Below are positions 1-5,463 of a DNA stretch of 5,463 bases, one piece after another. Where the stretch lies: assembly GCA_946481735.1 (NCBI GenBank), contig CAMLOU010000204.1, forward strand, positions 1-5,463. The letters are read 5' to 3'. Numbering within the stretch: position 1 is the stretch's first letter; each line of letters opens with the position of its first letter. The notes beneath the pieces are model-generated. The model saw only the letters and a list, made by a program, of their open reading frames with translations, was not told where the DNA came from and did no database searches. Made by a program: the position numbers and the translations under genes. This DNA comes from an uncultured Cellvibrio sp. Its GTDB lineage: Bacteria > Pseudomonadota > Gammaproteobacteria > Pseudomonadales > Cellvibrionaceae.

Positions 1-56
1 CCTCAAAAAGGCGTTTACTTCTTAAAGAAATAACCGCATCTCCAGCTCGAATGGCC

Positions 57-75
57 GGCCTGCTAAAAGCAGGTC
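57..75. terminator. Small hairpin, possible end of an upstream transcript
   Basis: CCTGCT (59-64) pairs with AGCAGG (68-73) around an AAA loop. One further G-C pair and one G-T pair extend the stem to eight base pairs. No T tract follows on either strand, so it does not meet the usual form of an intrinsic terminator. Its place after possible upstream stop codons makes a transcript-end structure possible, but chance is equally likely. Confidence 0.2.
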
Positions 76-189
76 CCATTGCTTACCTCATCGGTTGTCA
101 TTTCTGCTGCTGACGCATAAAAACACATAACTCTGAGTTCTGGATAGGTTGATATCTATAAGCCCTCGCAATTCAGTAATATCCCGTAA

Positions 190-218
190 TTGCACATCCC
201 TTATTTCTGGTCTTTACT
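190..218 (+). promoter_or_regulatory. Weak sigma70-like promoter candidate for the first gene
   Basis: TTGCAC at 190-195 (three of six consensus bases) lies 17 bases upstream of TTTACT at 213-218 (four of six). Spacing and distance to the start at 300 are suitable, but the hexamers are poor matches. This is only the best pair found by eye; the true promoter may be elsewhere or upstream of the window. Confidence 0.2.
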
Positions 219-299
219 GAAAACTCCGACAAGGGCAGCGCGTGCTGTCTGGTTTTACATTTCCAGAGAAGCCTTCTCAAAATTTCAAAGGAATAACGG

Positions 300-1004
300 A
301 TGGAGTCAGGTGTGAACTCATGGACTACAGGGCGCAGACAATGGCCGGGCGCCGGTTTCTGGTTGTCACTCCTGGTGTTTACCGGCATCGTCATCGCCAG
401 TTTTTTATTGTTTGAATCTTCCATTCAACACGCCACCACCGCATTGGTGCACGGCCTTGTGCAACAGCCTGCGTATCAACTCAGCCTGGCAATGCTCGTG
501 ATCTTGCTATTGGTTTTTGATGTGCTCTTGCCAGTTCCCTCCATGTTATTAGCCTTGCTCGCCGCAACGCATCTGGGTTTTGTTGGCGGCAGCCTGACGA
601 TTTTTATCGGCCTGTGTTGCGGTTCTGTCTTCGGTTATTTTCTCGGTGCGGGTTACTTCCGCCTCGCGTCGCGCTGGTTGAGCGCTGGCGATAAGCAACA
701 GGCGAGTGAACTGGCCAATAAACTGGGCACGCTTGCACTGGTCTGCCTGCGCGGTGTGCCGGTGTTGGCCGAGGTCTCCGTATTGGCCGCTGGTATGAAA
801 GGTTTTCCCCTGAAAAGATTTTTGCTGGTTACCACGCTGGCGAATGCTGGCCTGGCAGTAGCCTACGCCTACATAGGTGCTTTCCTTGCCGGTGAAACGG
901 CTTTTTTACTGATCATTTTTGCATCCTTGTTGTTGCCGGGTTTGTTTTTGCTTTGCCGTTCATGTGTGCAGGCACTGGAGCCGGTTTTACGTACAAAAAA
1001 ATAG
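300..1004 (+). CDS. VTT/DedA-family inner-membrane protein
   Basis: This 234-residue protein is mostly hydrophobic. Likely membrane segments lie near residues 19-38, 61-76, 81-117 (re-entrant or hairpin-like), 143-166, 173-197 and 200-219. The pattern from about 74 to 195 fits the VTT (DedA/SNARE-associated Golgi) domain. A proline-containing LLPVPS motif (76-81) and a Gly-rich segment with GSVFGYFLG (108-116) are followed by LRGVPVLAEVSVLAAG (150-165) and a basic KRFL (172-175). DedA relatives maintain membrane integrity and some move phospholipids or other lipids across the bilayer; the substrate here cannot be read from sequence. The start at 300 has AAAGGA seven bases upstream. The stop lies 13 bases before the next gene, so the two are probably co-transcribed. 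The family assignment is fairly secure; the link to its neighbours' function is not. Confidence 0.8.
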   Translation: MESGVNSWTTGRRQWPGAGFWLSLLVFTGIVIASFLLFESSIQHATTALVHGLVQQPAYQLSLAMLVILLLVFDVLLPVPSMLLALLAATHLGFVGGSLTIFIGLCCGSVFGYFLGAGYFRLASRWLSAGDKQQASELANKLGTLALVCLRGVPVLAEVSVLAAGMKGFPLKRFLLVTTLANAGLAVAYAYIGAFLAGETAFLLIIFASLLLPGLFLLCRSCVQALEPVLRTKK

Positions 1005-1011
1005 AAAGGAG
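1005..1011 (+). promoter_or_regulatory. Ribosome binding site fixing the start at 1018
   Basis: AAAGGAG lies six bases before the ATG at 1018. An in-frame ATG at 919 would add 33 residues, but that extension overlaps the upstream gene, is Cys- and Arg-rich, and would bury the signal peptide. The site therefore favours the start at 1018. Confidence 0.85.
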
Positions 1012-1017
1012 AAAGGT

Positions 1018-1965
1018 ATGAAGAGTTCCATAAGGAGCGCGCTGATCATCGCTGGTTTGTTCGCGTTCAGCCATCATGCAACGGCCCAGCAAGACGATGT
1101 CTTTTTTACGATGGGCGTACACAACAACCTCGGCTGTAACGCCGACAACGGCAATTGCATTGCAGACCGTGCCGACACAGATCCCAGTGATCCGTTTTTT
1201 CCGGCCATGTGGGTGAGCGATTGGACGATGTATCGCGTTACGCAGAATTATGAAAAAAATCCACCGCCTTACAGCAGCCCGCCGTCAACCTTAACGAAAA
1301 AGGATTACACCGTTTCATACGGTTCCAGTTATTACGATACCAGTTACATTCCCGCTGATGGTGACGGTTTCGGCGCGATGATGGAACATTATGAAAAATA
1401 TTGCCTGCCGATTTTTCCGATTAAGAATAACAACTACACCTGTACATTTATTTCGTTAGGCAATAAGGCTTACTTTTTAACCTACCCGGAAGATCGACCC
1501 AAGACCATGCCGCCCTGCTGTTTGTTTTCACCGGAGAATCATCCGCCCCGGCAGGACTTTATCAAGCATTTACCTTATAGCCCGACGCGTAGCGCGCATT
1601 TGAATAATTCCCTGCAAGCTTACGCGCTGGATTTGCAATCACCGCAGGGGCCGATTTTGTTCGGTTATGCGTTTTATAAAGACGCTTCCACAGATGAAAA
1701 AGGCGGCGCGCCTTATCGTCATCCGCAATCCTTTTATTTTTCCGGTGATGTGACCCTGGCCAACGCACCAATTGTCAGTCAGAACTACACTGGCTTCCGC
1801 ATCGAACGGCCAGACCCGGCAAAAACCTGGGATCGCGTCGCCAAGATGTGTCCGAAAGATCCACCCGCGTGTCAATTGTTTAACCCGCCGTCACCCTTAA
1901 AGAGCGGTAACAAAGCGCAATGGGATCGTCTGGAAATTCCAGCGGAAACCTCTGCTGAAAATTAA
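1018..1965 (+). CDS. Exported cysteine-rich protein of unknown function
   Basis: I do not recognise the family of this 315-residue protein. The N-terminus is a typical Sec signal peptide: basic MKSSIR, a hydrophobic core, then ATA at 21-23 with cleavage expected before QQDD. The mature chain has eight cysteines (40, 47, 129, 142, 167, 168, 278, 285), an even number that would suit disulfides outside the cytoplasm. It is rich in Pro, Tyr and Trp, with distinctive blocks AMWVSDWTMYRV (63-74), YGSSYYDTSYIP (101-112), YCLPIFPI (128-135), PPCCLFSPENHPPRQDF (165-181) and HPQSFYFSG (235-243). The vicinal Cys-Cys followed by His and Pro residues could be a metal or redox site, but this is speculation. 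No CxxCH haem motif or membrane segment follows the signal peptide. It sits 13 bases after the VTT gene, and a terminator-like hairpin follows its stop. Confidence 0.85.
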   Translation: MKSSIRSALIIAGLFAFSHHATAQQDDVFFTMGVHNNLGCNADNGNCIADRADTDPSDPFFPAMWVSDWTMYRVTQNYEKNPPPYSSPPSTLTKKDYTVSYGSSYYDTSYIPADGDGFGAMMEHYEKYCLPIFPIKNNNYTCTFISLGNKAYFLTYPEDRPKTMPPCCLFSPENHPPRQDFIKHLPYSPTRSAHLNNSLQAYALDLQSPQGPILFGYAFYKDASTDEKGGAPYRHPQSFYFSGDVTLANAPIVSQNYTGFRIERPDPAKTWDRVAKMCPKDPPACQLFNPPSPLKSGNKAQWDRLEIPAETSAEN

Positions 1966-1968
1966 TCG

Positions 1969-1990
1969 TCCTGCAATGCAGGATTTTTTT
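1969..1990 (+). terminator. Intrinsic terminator-like hairpin after gene 2
   Basis: TCCTGC (1969-1974) pairs with GCAGGA (1978-1983) around an AAT loop and is directly followed by seven T residues (1984-1990). It begins three bases after the stop codon of the preceding gene. The stem is short (six base pairs, half G-C or better), so it may terminate only partly and act as an attenuator between the first and second gene pairs. Confidence 0.65.
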
Positions 1991-1999
1991 GAAGACCAA

Positions 2000-2023
2000 T
2001 TTTAAGAACCGACATTCTTAAAA
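2000..2023. repeat. Perfect 9-bp inverted repeat ahead of the haem protein gene
   Basis: TTTTAAGAA (2000-2008) and TTCTTAAAA (2015-2023) are perfect inverted copies separated by six bases. AACCGACA (2007-2014) recurs as AACCGATA (2023-2030), giving an overlapping near-direct repeat 16 bases apart. The structure sits between the terminator-like hairpin and the ribosome binding site GGAG (2035-2038). It could be a regulator operator or an mRNA leader hairpin. It lacks a following T tract, so it is not a second terminator on the plus strand. Confidence 0.55.
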
Positions 2024-2045
2024 ACCGATAGCCTGGAGAATAATA

Positions 2046-3353
2046 ATGTATAAGTTCACGTATGGTGTTGTCTTGCTGGCGGCACTGGGATTTAACCTGA
2101 CAGCCCACGCCAGAGATGAAGCACAGACAACAAAAGCCAATGTGCAATGGACCTGGCCCTGCACGCCGCCAACCAAAGCGCCGGCGCCCACGGCAAGCCA
2201 GCAGGATTTTGATTTCTATAGCTGGCAGTTGTTTGTTGCGCTGAACTGGCCAGCGGAATCCGGGCAGCGTGGGCAAGCCAATTGCGCTCAGCCGGTCGGT
2301 GCGAAAGGTCCGGTGGTGTGGCAAACCTATAAAACCGTTGAGCAGATTTTTTTACCTGATGCAAAAAATCCCGGTGCCTGGAATGCAGGTGAGGTGGATA
2401 CCAGCCTGAGTACAATCAATGTCTCCGTATTAAAAAATACCGGCATCGTGAATATGGTAGATCAAGCGGTGGGCGGCTGGTTGATTGACCAACGCGGCAA
2501 CCCGACCTATTACGCCATCTACGCGAACAAGACCTCTTACGACTACATCGTTAAGAATAATTTTTACAACGCGGATATTGTCGGCAAGGCAAACAATATT
2601 AACTTTCCGGATAACGCGACGGAAATCAAAGCCAGCTGGCGAATGTTGACCAAAGACGATGATGCCAGTCGTTACCTGACCATGCCGGCGCAAGTGGACA
2701 TCTTTGATGCGCAAGGCCAACCCACCGGCAAAACCCAGGCGGCCACGCTAGGATTGGTCGGTTTGCATATTGCCACCAAGGCGACCGGTTACCCGCAATG
2801 GATCTGGTCCACCTTTGAACAAGTCGACAACGTACCGCCTAAAGAAAACGTCGACGGCAAATGGGTCGATAAACCGGTGGACGGCGTGTTCTATTCCTAC
2901 TTCAACAGCATGGCGTCACCCGGCGATATCAATCATTCCGCTTGCCTTTGGCAACAGCAGGATAACCAGCTGGTGTGCGTACCGAAGCCCGGCATGACCT
3001 TTTCTACTCCCAACCCGTTAAACCGTGTAACGCCCATTGCTGCGGATACCCAAAAAGCGAATGACGTCGCGCAAAAGAATTTAGCGCAAACGGTGTTCCA
3101 GTATTACCAATTGGTTACCACACAACGCCCGCTGATGCCCGACAACCCCAGCAATCCACTCGGCCAACCAACGCCGGCAATTTCTGCCAATGTCACCATG
3201 GAAAGTTACATACAACCCAACAGCAGCTGCATGAATTGTCACTCCATGGCGACGCCGGTCAACAGTGCTTACAGATCGGATTTTTCTTACCTGTTTAAAT
3301 TTGCCCAAACGCCAGCGGCTGCAATCAAAGAATCTACCGCCACTAAAAAATAA
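2046..3353 (+). CDS. Exported monohaem cytochrome c-like protein
   Basis: This 435-residue protein starts with a Sec signal peptide (hydrophobic core 8-20, AHA at 20-22), so it should act in the periplasm. A single covalent haem c motif, CMNCH, lies at 395-399, only 36 residues from the C-terminus. No methionine follows Met401, so the distal haem ligand is not obvious. The long N-terminal part is not a classical cytochrome c fold. It carries FYSWQLFVALNWPA (57-70) and VVWQTYK (90-96), which I recall from proteins annotated only as cytochrome c family proteins. Four more cysteines (39, 80, 300, 311) could form disulfides. The start at 2046 has GGAG seven bases upstream. The next gene begins 10 bases after the stop, indicating co-transcription. 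A role in electron transfer is inferred from the haem motif; the partner and substrate are unknown. Confidence 0.85.
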   Translation: MYKFTYGVVLLAALGFNLTAHARDEAQTTKANVQWTWPCTPPTKAPAPTASQQDFDFYSWQLFVALNWPAESGQRGQANCAQPVGAKGPVVWQTYKTVEQIFLPDAKNPGAWNAGEVDTSLSTINVSVLKNTGIVNMVDQAVGGWLIDQRGNPTYYAIYANKTSYDYIVKNNFYNADIVGKANNINFPDNATEIKASWRMLTKDDDASRYLTMPAQVDIFDAQGQPTGKTQAATLGLVGLHIATKATGYPQWIWSTFEQVDNVPPKENVDGKWVDKPVDGVFYSYFNSMASPGDINHSACLWQQQDNQLVCVPKPGMTFSTPNPLNRVTPIAADTQKANDVAQKNLAQTVFQYYQLVTTQRPLMPDNPSNPLGQPTPAISANVTMESYIQPNSSCMNCHSMATPVNSAYRSDFSYLFKFAQTPAAAIKESTATKK

Positions 3354-3357
3354 GGAG
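3351..3357 (+). promoter_or_regulatory. Ribosome binding site overlapping the upstream stop, fixing the start at 3364
   Basis: TAAGGAG contains the TAA stop of the haem protein gene (3351-3353) and ends six bases before the ATG at 3364. An in-frame ATG at 3265 would add 33 residues inside the upstream gene. The site, and the match of the MSIL... start with VioB, support 3364. The overlap suggests translational coupling of the two genes. Confidence 0.85.
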
Positions 3358-3363
3358 CAACAC

Positions 3364-5139
3364 ATGAGTATTCTGAATGGACCACGTTTGAATTTTTGGG
3401 GCGGCATTCGTACCGATGTGAGCGTGCCGAATAACTCGCCGACGATTCCTTATTCCAGCGGCACGCTGAATTTATTTGACCTGACCACCTCCACCGTTGC
3501 GCCCAGCGCGCAGCTGTTCAGCGACGATCAATTAAATGCTTTCATCAATGCACCCTCTGGTGATTACTACACGGCAGGCGGCTGGAACCATTATGGGCAG
3601 CACGTGGTGGACATGCAGAACGCGCTGATCAGTTCGCAAGGCACGCCCGGCAATATCAGCACCAGCGGCGACCTGATTGGCCAACCGGTTTACTTATTGG
3701 GCTCAATCGACCCGGTAACAAAACAGGGCCCGGTATCCGGGCCGATGATGGTTGACCTGGACCCCACCAGCGGACAGACCACGCAAATTTTTGTGGGCGG
3801 TTTGCAAATCGGTTCCGGCAGCACACCGGAATTATTGATTCGCCACGACACCGTGTGCAGCAGCCAGGATCTCGCCGTGCGTATTTTGGTCGGCGAGCCG
3901 GACGCGCCCGGCTCCAGTCGTATCAGCGGCACCTTTCAAATTACCTTTCCTATGAGCAGCGTGGTGAGTTACAACCAGAACAGCGCAATGCTCAAATCCA
4001 TCATCGACGCACCGGGCGCAACCGGCATTGTGTTGCGCTTTGTGATGTTTGAAATGTGCCCCACGCTGACCACGCCGCAACTCCGCGCCGATTATGCGTC
4101 CGGCCAGAACACACCCAACCCGAGCATCGGCCGCGTGATCGGCACGCTCGCACCGGCCTATCCCGGTGAACCAACGATTTGCCAGAACGGACGGCGCCTG
4201 GTCAACACCGGCACCGGTGCGGGCGGTTACATGGAATTGGTGAACGACCTGATGAGTGTGGACATGGTAAACCTGCTGCCCAAGGCAAATTTTCGCAGCG
4301 AACGCACCAACATCACCGGCCCTATTGGTCCGAATATCGATTTCGGCATGCTGAATTTCACAGCGGGTGGCTCACCCGTTGCGACACTCGCCTGCAGCGA
4401 TGCGCAATTGCTGAACTATTACCTCTACGGCGGCATCGTGGATTTTTCGTTAACCGCCGATCAAGCCACAGCGGTTAAAACACAACCCTTAAGCATCAGC
4501 GCCTACAACCAGAACACCGCCGCCACATTAAAAATTGTAGAGCCGCCGTATCGCATCTACAGCGACGAACGCAATGTATATATCGATGATTATCAGGGCT
4601 CGGTATCCGTTACCTTACAATTGCGCTACCTAGGCCAAACTGTTAAACAGCACACAACCATTTCCATCAGCAGCGACACACCCGGCACACTGGACAACCC
4701 GGATTACCTGGATTTCCCCACCAGCGTCACCGTACCGGCCAACCAGGAATCCGCCAGCTTCACCGCCGCCGCCAAAACAAGCAGCGCCGCCACCGCCGGC
4801 TTTGAAGTACTCAACTACACCTGCAACGGCGGCTCCTACTTCACCAACTTCAGAAAATATAAACAAACCAACTTCGGCATCCCCGCCGGCAGCACCATCA
4901 CCTGGGAACAGGTTTACACCAACGTGTTGCGCTTCCACTACCTCGCCTTCCCGGCCATGTCACGCTTCATTCCCCTCAACCAGCCCGATGCCATACTCAA
5001 CGCAAAAAATGCCATCATCGCAAGGACGTCCTCGGCTTATAAAAACACAACGCTGTTTATGCCGGTGGTGAGATCGATGTCACCGAGTCAGACGGCGTTG
5101 TTGAAGGCGTATTTGACTGGGGAGGGGTGGGAGGGTTAG
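3364..5139 (+). CDS. VioB N-terminal-domain-like protein, stand-alone
   Basis: This 591-residue protein matches, by eye and from memory, the N-terminal half of VioB, the iminophenyl-pyruvate dimer synthase of violacein synthesis. Its start MSILNGPRLNFWGGIR parallels VioB MSILDFPRIHFRGWAR. Further parallels are LIGQPVYLLG (104-113), the VDLDPT...QIF block (130-143), GRVIGTL (256-262), the NYYLYGGIVDFSL segment (351-363), RNVYIDD (403-409) and a C-terminal block with FHYLAFPAMS (524-533) and LFMPVVRSMSP (564-574). VioB is about 1000 residues; its C-terminal ferritin-like region is missing here. The chain ends close to that domain boundary, so it looks like a natural one-domain form rather than a broken gene. 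There is no signal peptide, so a cytoplasmic location is likely. Activity cannot be assumed, because the missing half is the part usually linked to catalysis. The start follows a strong binding site 10 bases after the haem protein gene. Confidence 0.8.
   Translation: MSILNGPRLNFWGGIRTDVSVPNNSPTIPYSSGTLNLFDLTTSTVAPSAQLFSDDQLNAFINAPSGDYYTAGGWNHYGQHVVDMQNALISSQGTPGNISTSGDLIGQPVYLLGSIDPVTKQGPVSGPMMVDLDPTSGQTTQIFVGGLQIGSGSTPELLIRHDTVCSSQDLAVRILVGEPDAPGSSRISGTFQITFPMSSVVSYNQNSAMLKSIIDAPGATGIVLRFVMFEMCPTLTTPQLRADYASGQNTPNPSIGRVIGTLAPAYPGEPTICQNGRRLVNTGTGAGGYMELVNDLMSVDMVNLLPKANFRSERTNITGPIGPNIDFGMLNFTAGGSPVATLACSDAQLLNYYLYGGIVDFSLTADQATAVKTQPLSISAYNQNTAATLKIVEPPYRIYSDERNVYIDDYQGSVSVTLQLRYLGQTVKQHTTISISSDTPGTLDNPDYLDFPTSVTVPANQESASFTAAAKTSSAATAGFEVLNYTCNGGSYFTNFRKYKQTNFGIPAGSTITWEQVYTNVLRFHYLAFPAMSRFIPLNQPDAILNAKNAIIARTSSAYKNTTLFMPVVRSMSPSQTALLKAYLTGEGWEG
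5119..5135 (+). other. Four-tract G-quadruplex motif at the stop codon
   Basis: GGGG-A-GGGG-T-GGG-A-GGG has four G tracts separated by single bases, the tightest loop arrangement for a parallel G-quadruplex. It lies on the coding strand, so it would also be in the mRNA, and it ends one base before the TAG at 5137-5139. It encodes the final residues GEGWEG of the VioB-like protein. Folding in vivo is not shown. Confidence 0.75.
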
Positions 5140-5218
5140 GTGTTGTAATTTGGTGAAATGGCGAGAGTTGTTTTTATGGCATATTATTAAATACACAGTT
5201 TTTCTTGCATAGCGGGTA

Positions 5219-5244
5219 ATTATCGTGAATATTTTCACGATAAT
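5219..5244. repeat. Perfect 11-bp inverted repeat with 4-base loop
   Basis: ATTATCGTGAA (5219-5229) and TTCACGATAAT (5234-5244) are perfect inverted copies around TATT. No T tract follows on the plus strand, and the stem is AT-rich, so a strong intrinsic terminator is unlikely. It lies 80 bases after the VioB-like gene and just before the insertion sequence. It may be an operator, a transcript-end structure or an insertion target. Confidence 0.7.
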
Positions 5245-5260
5245 GCCAAGCGTTAAGTTT

Positions 5261-5463
5261 CCGAGTTCCCCAAGAAAAGTAGACACCTCACTACTACCTA
5301 ACGAGGGTCTAGAAAATGCCAAAGAAAACACGAAACAAGTACAATCACTACACTGAGGATTTTCGCCGCGAGGCCGTTCGCCGTGCGGACGATCCCAATA
5401 CCAGTGCTGCCGAGGTAGCGAAAGAGCTCGGAATTCACCCCGGCCAAATCTATAACTGGCGTC
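5261..5463 (+). mobile_element. Left part of an IS3-family insertion sequence
   Basis: The orfA start at 5316 identifies the element; only its left end is in the window. The stretch CCCCAAGAAAAGTAGACACC (5268-5287) resembles the terminal repeats I recall from several IS3-family elements, which often end in AAAGTAGACACC. By that comparison the outer end lies near 5258-5262, but the usual terminal TG is missing there. The only TG between the inverted repeat and orfA is at 5244-5245, an alternative outer end. The right end and the target duplication are outside the window. Confidence 0.65.
5316..5463 (+). CDS. IS3-family transposase OrfA, N-terminal part
   Basis: The window holds the first 49 codons, and the frame is open to the right edge. 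The protein begins with a basic MPKKTRNK, then YTEDFRREAVRRA (12-24). A helix-turn-helix follows: SAAEVAKELGIHPGQIYNWR (30-49). This order is characteristic of the HTH_Tnp_1 domain of IS3-family OrfA proteins, which bind the terminal inverted repeats of the element. In this family OrfA is usually about 90-110 residues and is joined to the DDE catalytic OrfB by programmed -1 frameshifting; neither can be checked here. The ATG at 5316 has GAGGG eight bases upstream. Whether the complete gene is intact is unknown. Confidence 0.88.
   Translation, partial: MPKKTRNKYNHYTEDFRREAVRRADDPNTSAAEVAKELGIHPGQIYNWR

Larger units (their letters stand above)
1..299. other. 5' leader region, no convincing gene
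   Basis: No open frame here looks like a real gene. On the plus strand, one frame from the left edge reads PQKGVYFLKK and stops at 31-33. Another stays open for 36 codons to a TGA at 111-113. Either could be the tail of a gene entering from the left, but neither is long enough to judge. A minus-strand frame that starts inside the first gene and crosses this region has no recognisable protein character. The stretch holds a small hairpin at 57-75, a weak promoter-like pair at 190-218, and the ribosome binding site AAAGGA at 287-292 for the first gene. It is most simply the intergenic and promoter region of the gene cluster. Confidence 0.5.

Noticed and set aside
1..113. Possible C-terminal ends of a gene entering from the left.
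   Set aside because: Two frames are open from the edge (10 and 36 codons), but neither is long enough or distinctive enough to call.
173..424. Minus-strand 83-codon open frame overlapping the start of the VTT gene.
   Set aside because: No ribosome binding site or recognisable domain was seen, and it overlaps a well-supported gene.
919..1017. Upstream in-frame start that would lengthen the cysteine-rich exported protein by 33 residues.
   Set aside because: It overlaps the VTT gene, puts the signal peptide internally, and lacks the strong AAAGGAG site found before 1018.
3265..3363. Upstream in-frame start that would lengthen the VioB-like protein by 33 residues.
   Set aside because: It lies inside the haem protein gene; the start at 3364 has a strong ribosome binding site and gives an N-terminus matching VioB.
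3970..4520. Repeated YNQN(S/T)A peptide in the VioB-like protein (residues 203-208 and 381-386).
   Set aside because: The similarity covers only six residues, with no extension on either side, so it is likely chance.
4630..4938. Minus-strand 102-codon open frame rich in Gly and Ala.
   Set aside because: It is the mirror of a GCC/ACC-rich coding stretch of the VioB-like gene and has no protein-family features.
5119..5218. A frameshift in the G-rich tract could have cut off the VioB ferritin-like domain.
   Set aside because: Reading the +1 frame past the tract gives only about 28 more codons to a TAG near 5211, and these do not resemble a ferritin-like domain. The other frame stops sooner.
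5251..5258. GTTAAGT at 5252-5258 fits the GTTRRRY core of integron attC sites and follows a palindrome.
   Set aside because: No RYYYAAC partner is present between the VioB-like stop and this point, and no integrase or cassette structure is visible. A seven-base degenerate match is expected by chance.

Overview
The window is about half GC bacterial DNA. Strong Shine-Dalgarno sites, Sec signal peptides, a c-type haem motif and an IS3-type transposase start suggest a Gram-negative proteobacterium, probably a gammaproteobacterium. No taxonomic marker gene is present, so this placement is weak.

Layout: positions 1-299 are a leader without a convincing gene; at most it holds the last codons of a gene entering from the left. 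Four same-strand genes follow. They are a VTT/DedA-type inner-membrane protein (300-1004), an exported cysteine-rich protein of no family I recognise (1018-1965), an exported protein with one C-terminal haem c motif (2046-3353), and a 591-residue protein that aligns by eye along its length with the N-terminal half of VioB (3364-5139). VioB and its relatives RebD and StaD are the enzymes that couple two tryptophan-derived imines in violacein and indolocarbazole synthesis. After a 176-base intergenic stretch with a perfect 11-bp inverted repeat, an IS3-family orfA begins at 5316 and runs off the right edge.

Transcription: genes 1-2 (13-base gap) and genes 3-4 (10-base gap) form two tight pairs. 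An intrinsic-terminator-like hairpin with seven T residues separates them, followed by a perfect 9-bp inverted repeat just ahead of gene 3. The four genes could be one attenuated operon or two units.

How the genes may work together: the VioB-like protein lacks the C-terminal ferritin-like region of VioB and has no signal peptide. Its closest partner is a periplasmic monohaem protein, with another exported cysteine-rich protein and a membrane protein upstream. This suggests an uncharacterised redox or small-molecule function across the inner membrane. That is inference from gene order. The most unusual DNA feature is a four-tract G-quadruplex motif with one-base loops, fused to the stop codon of the VioB-like gene.
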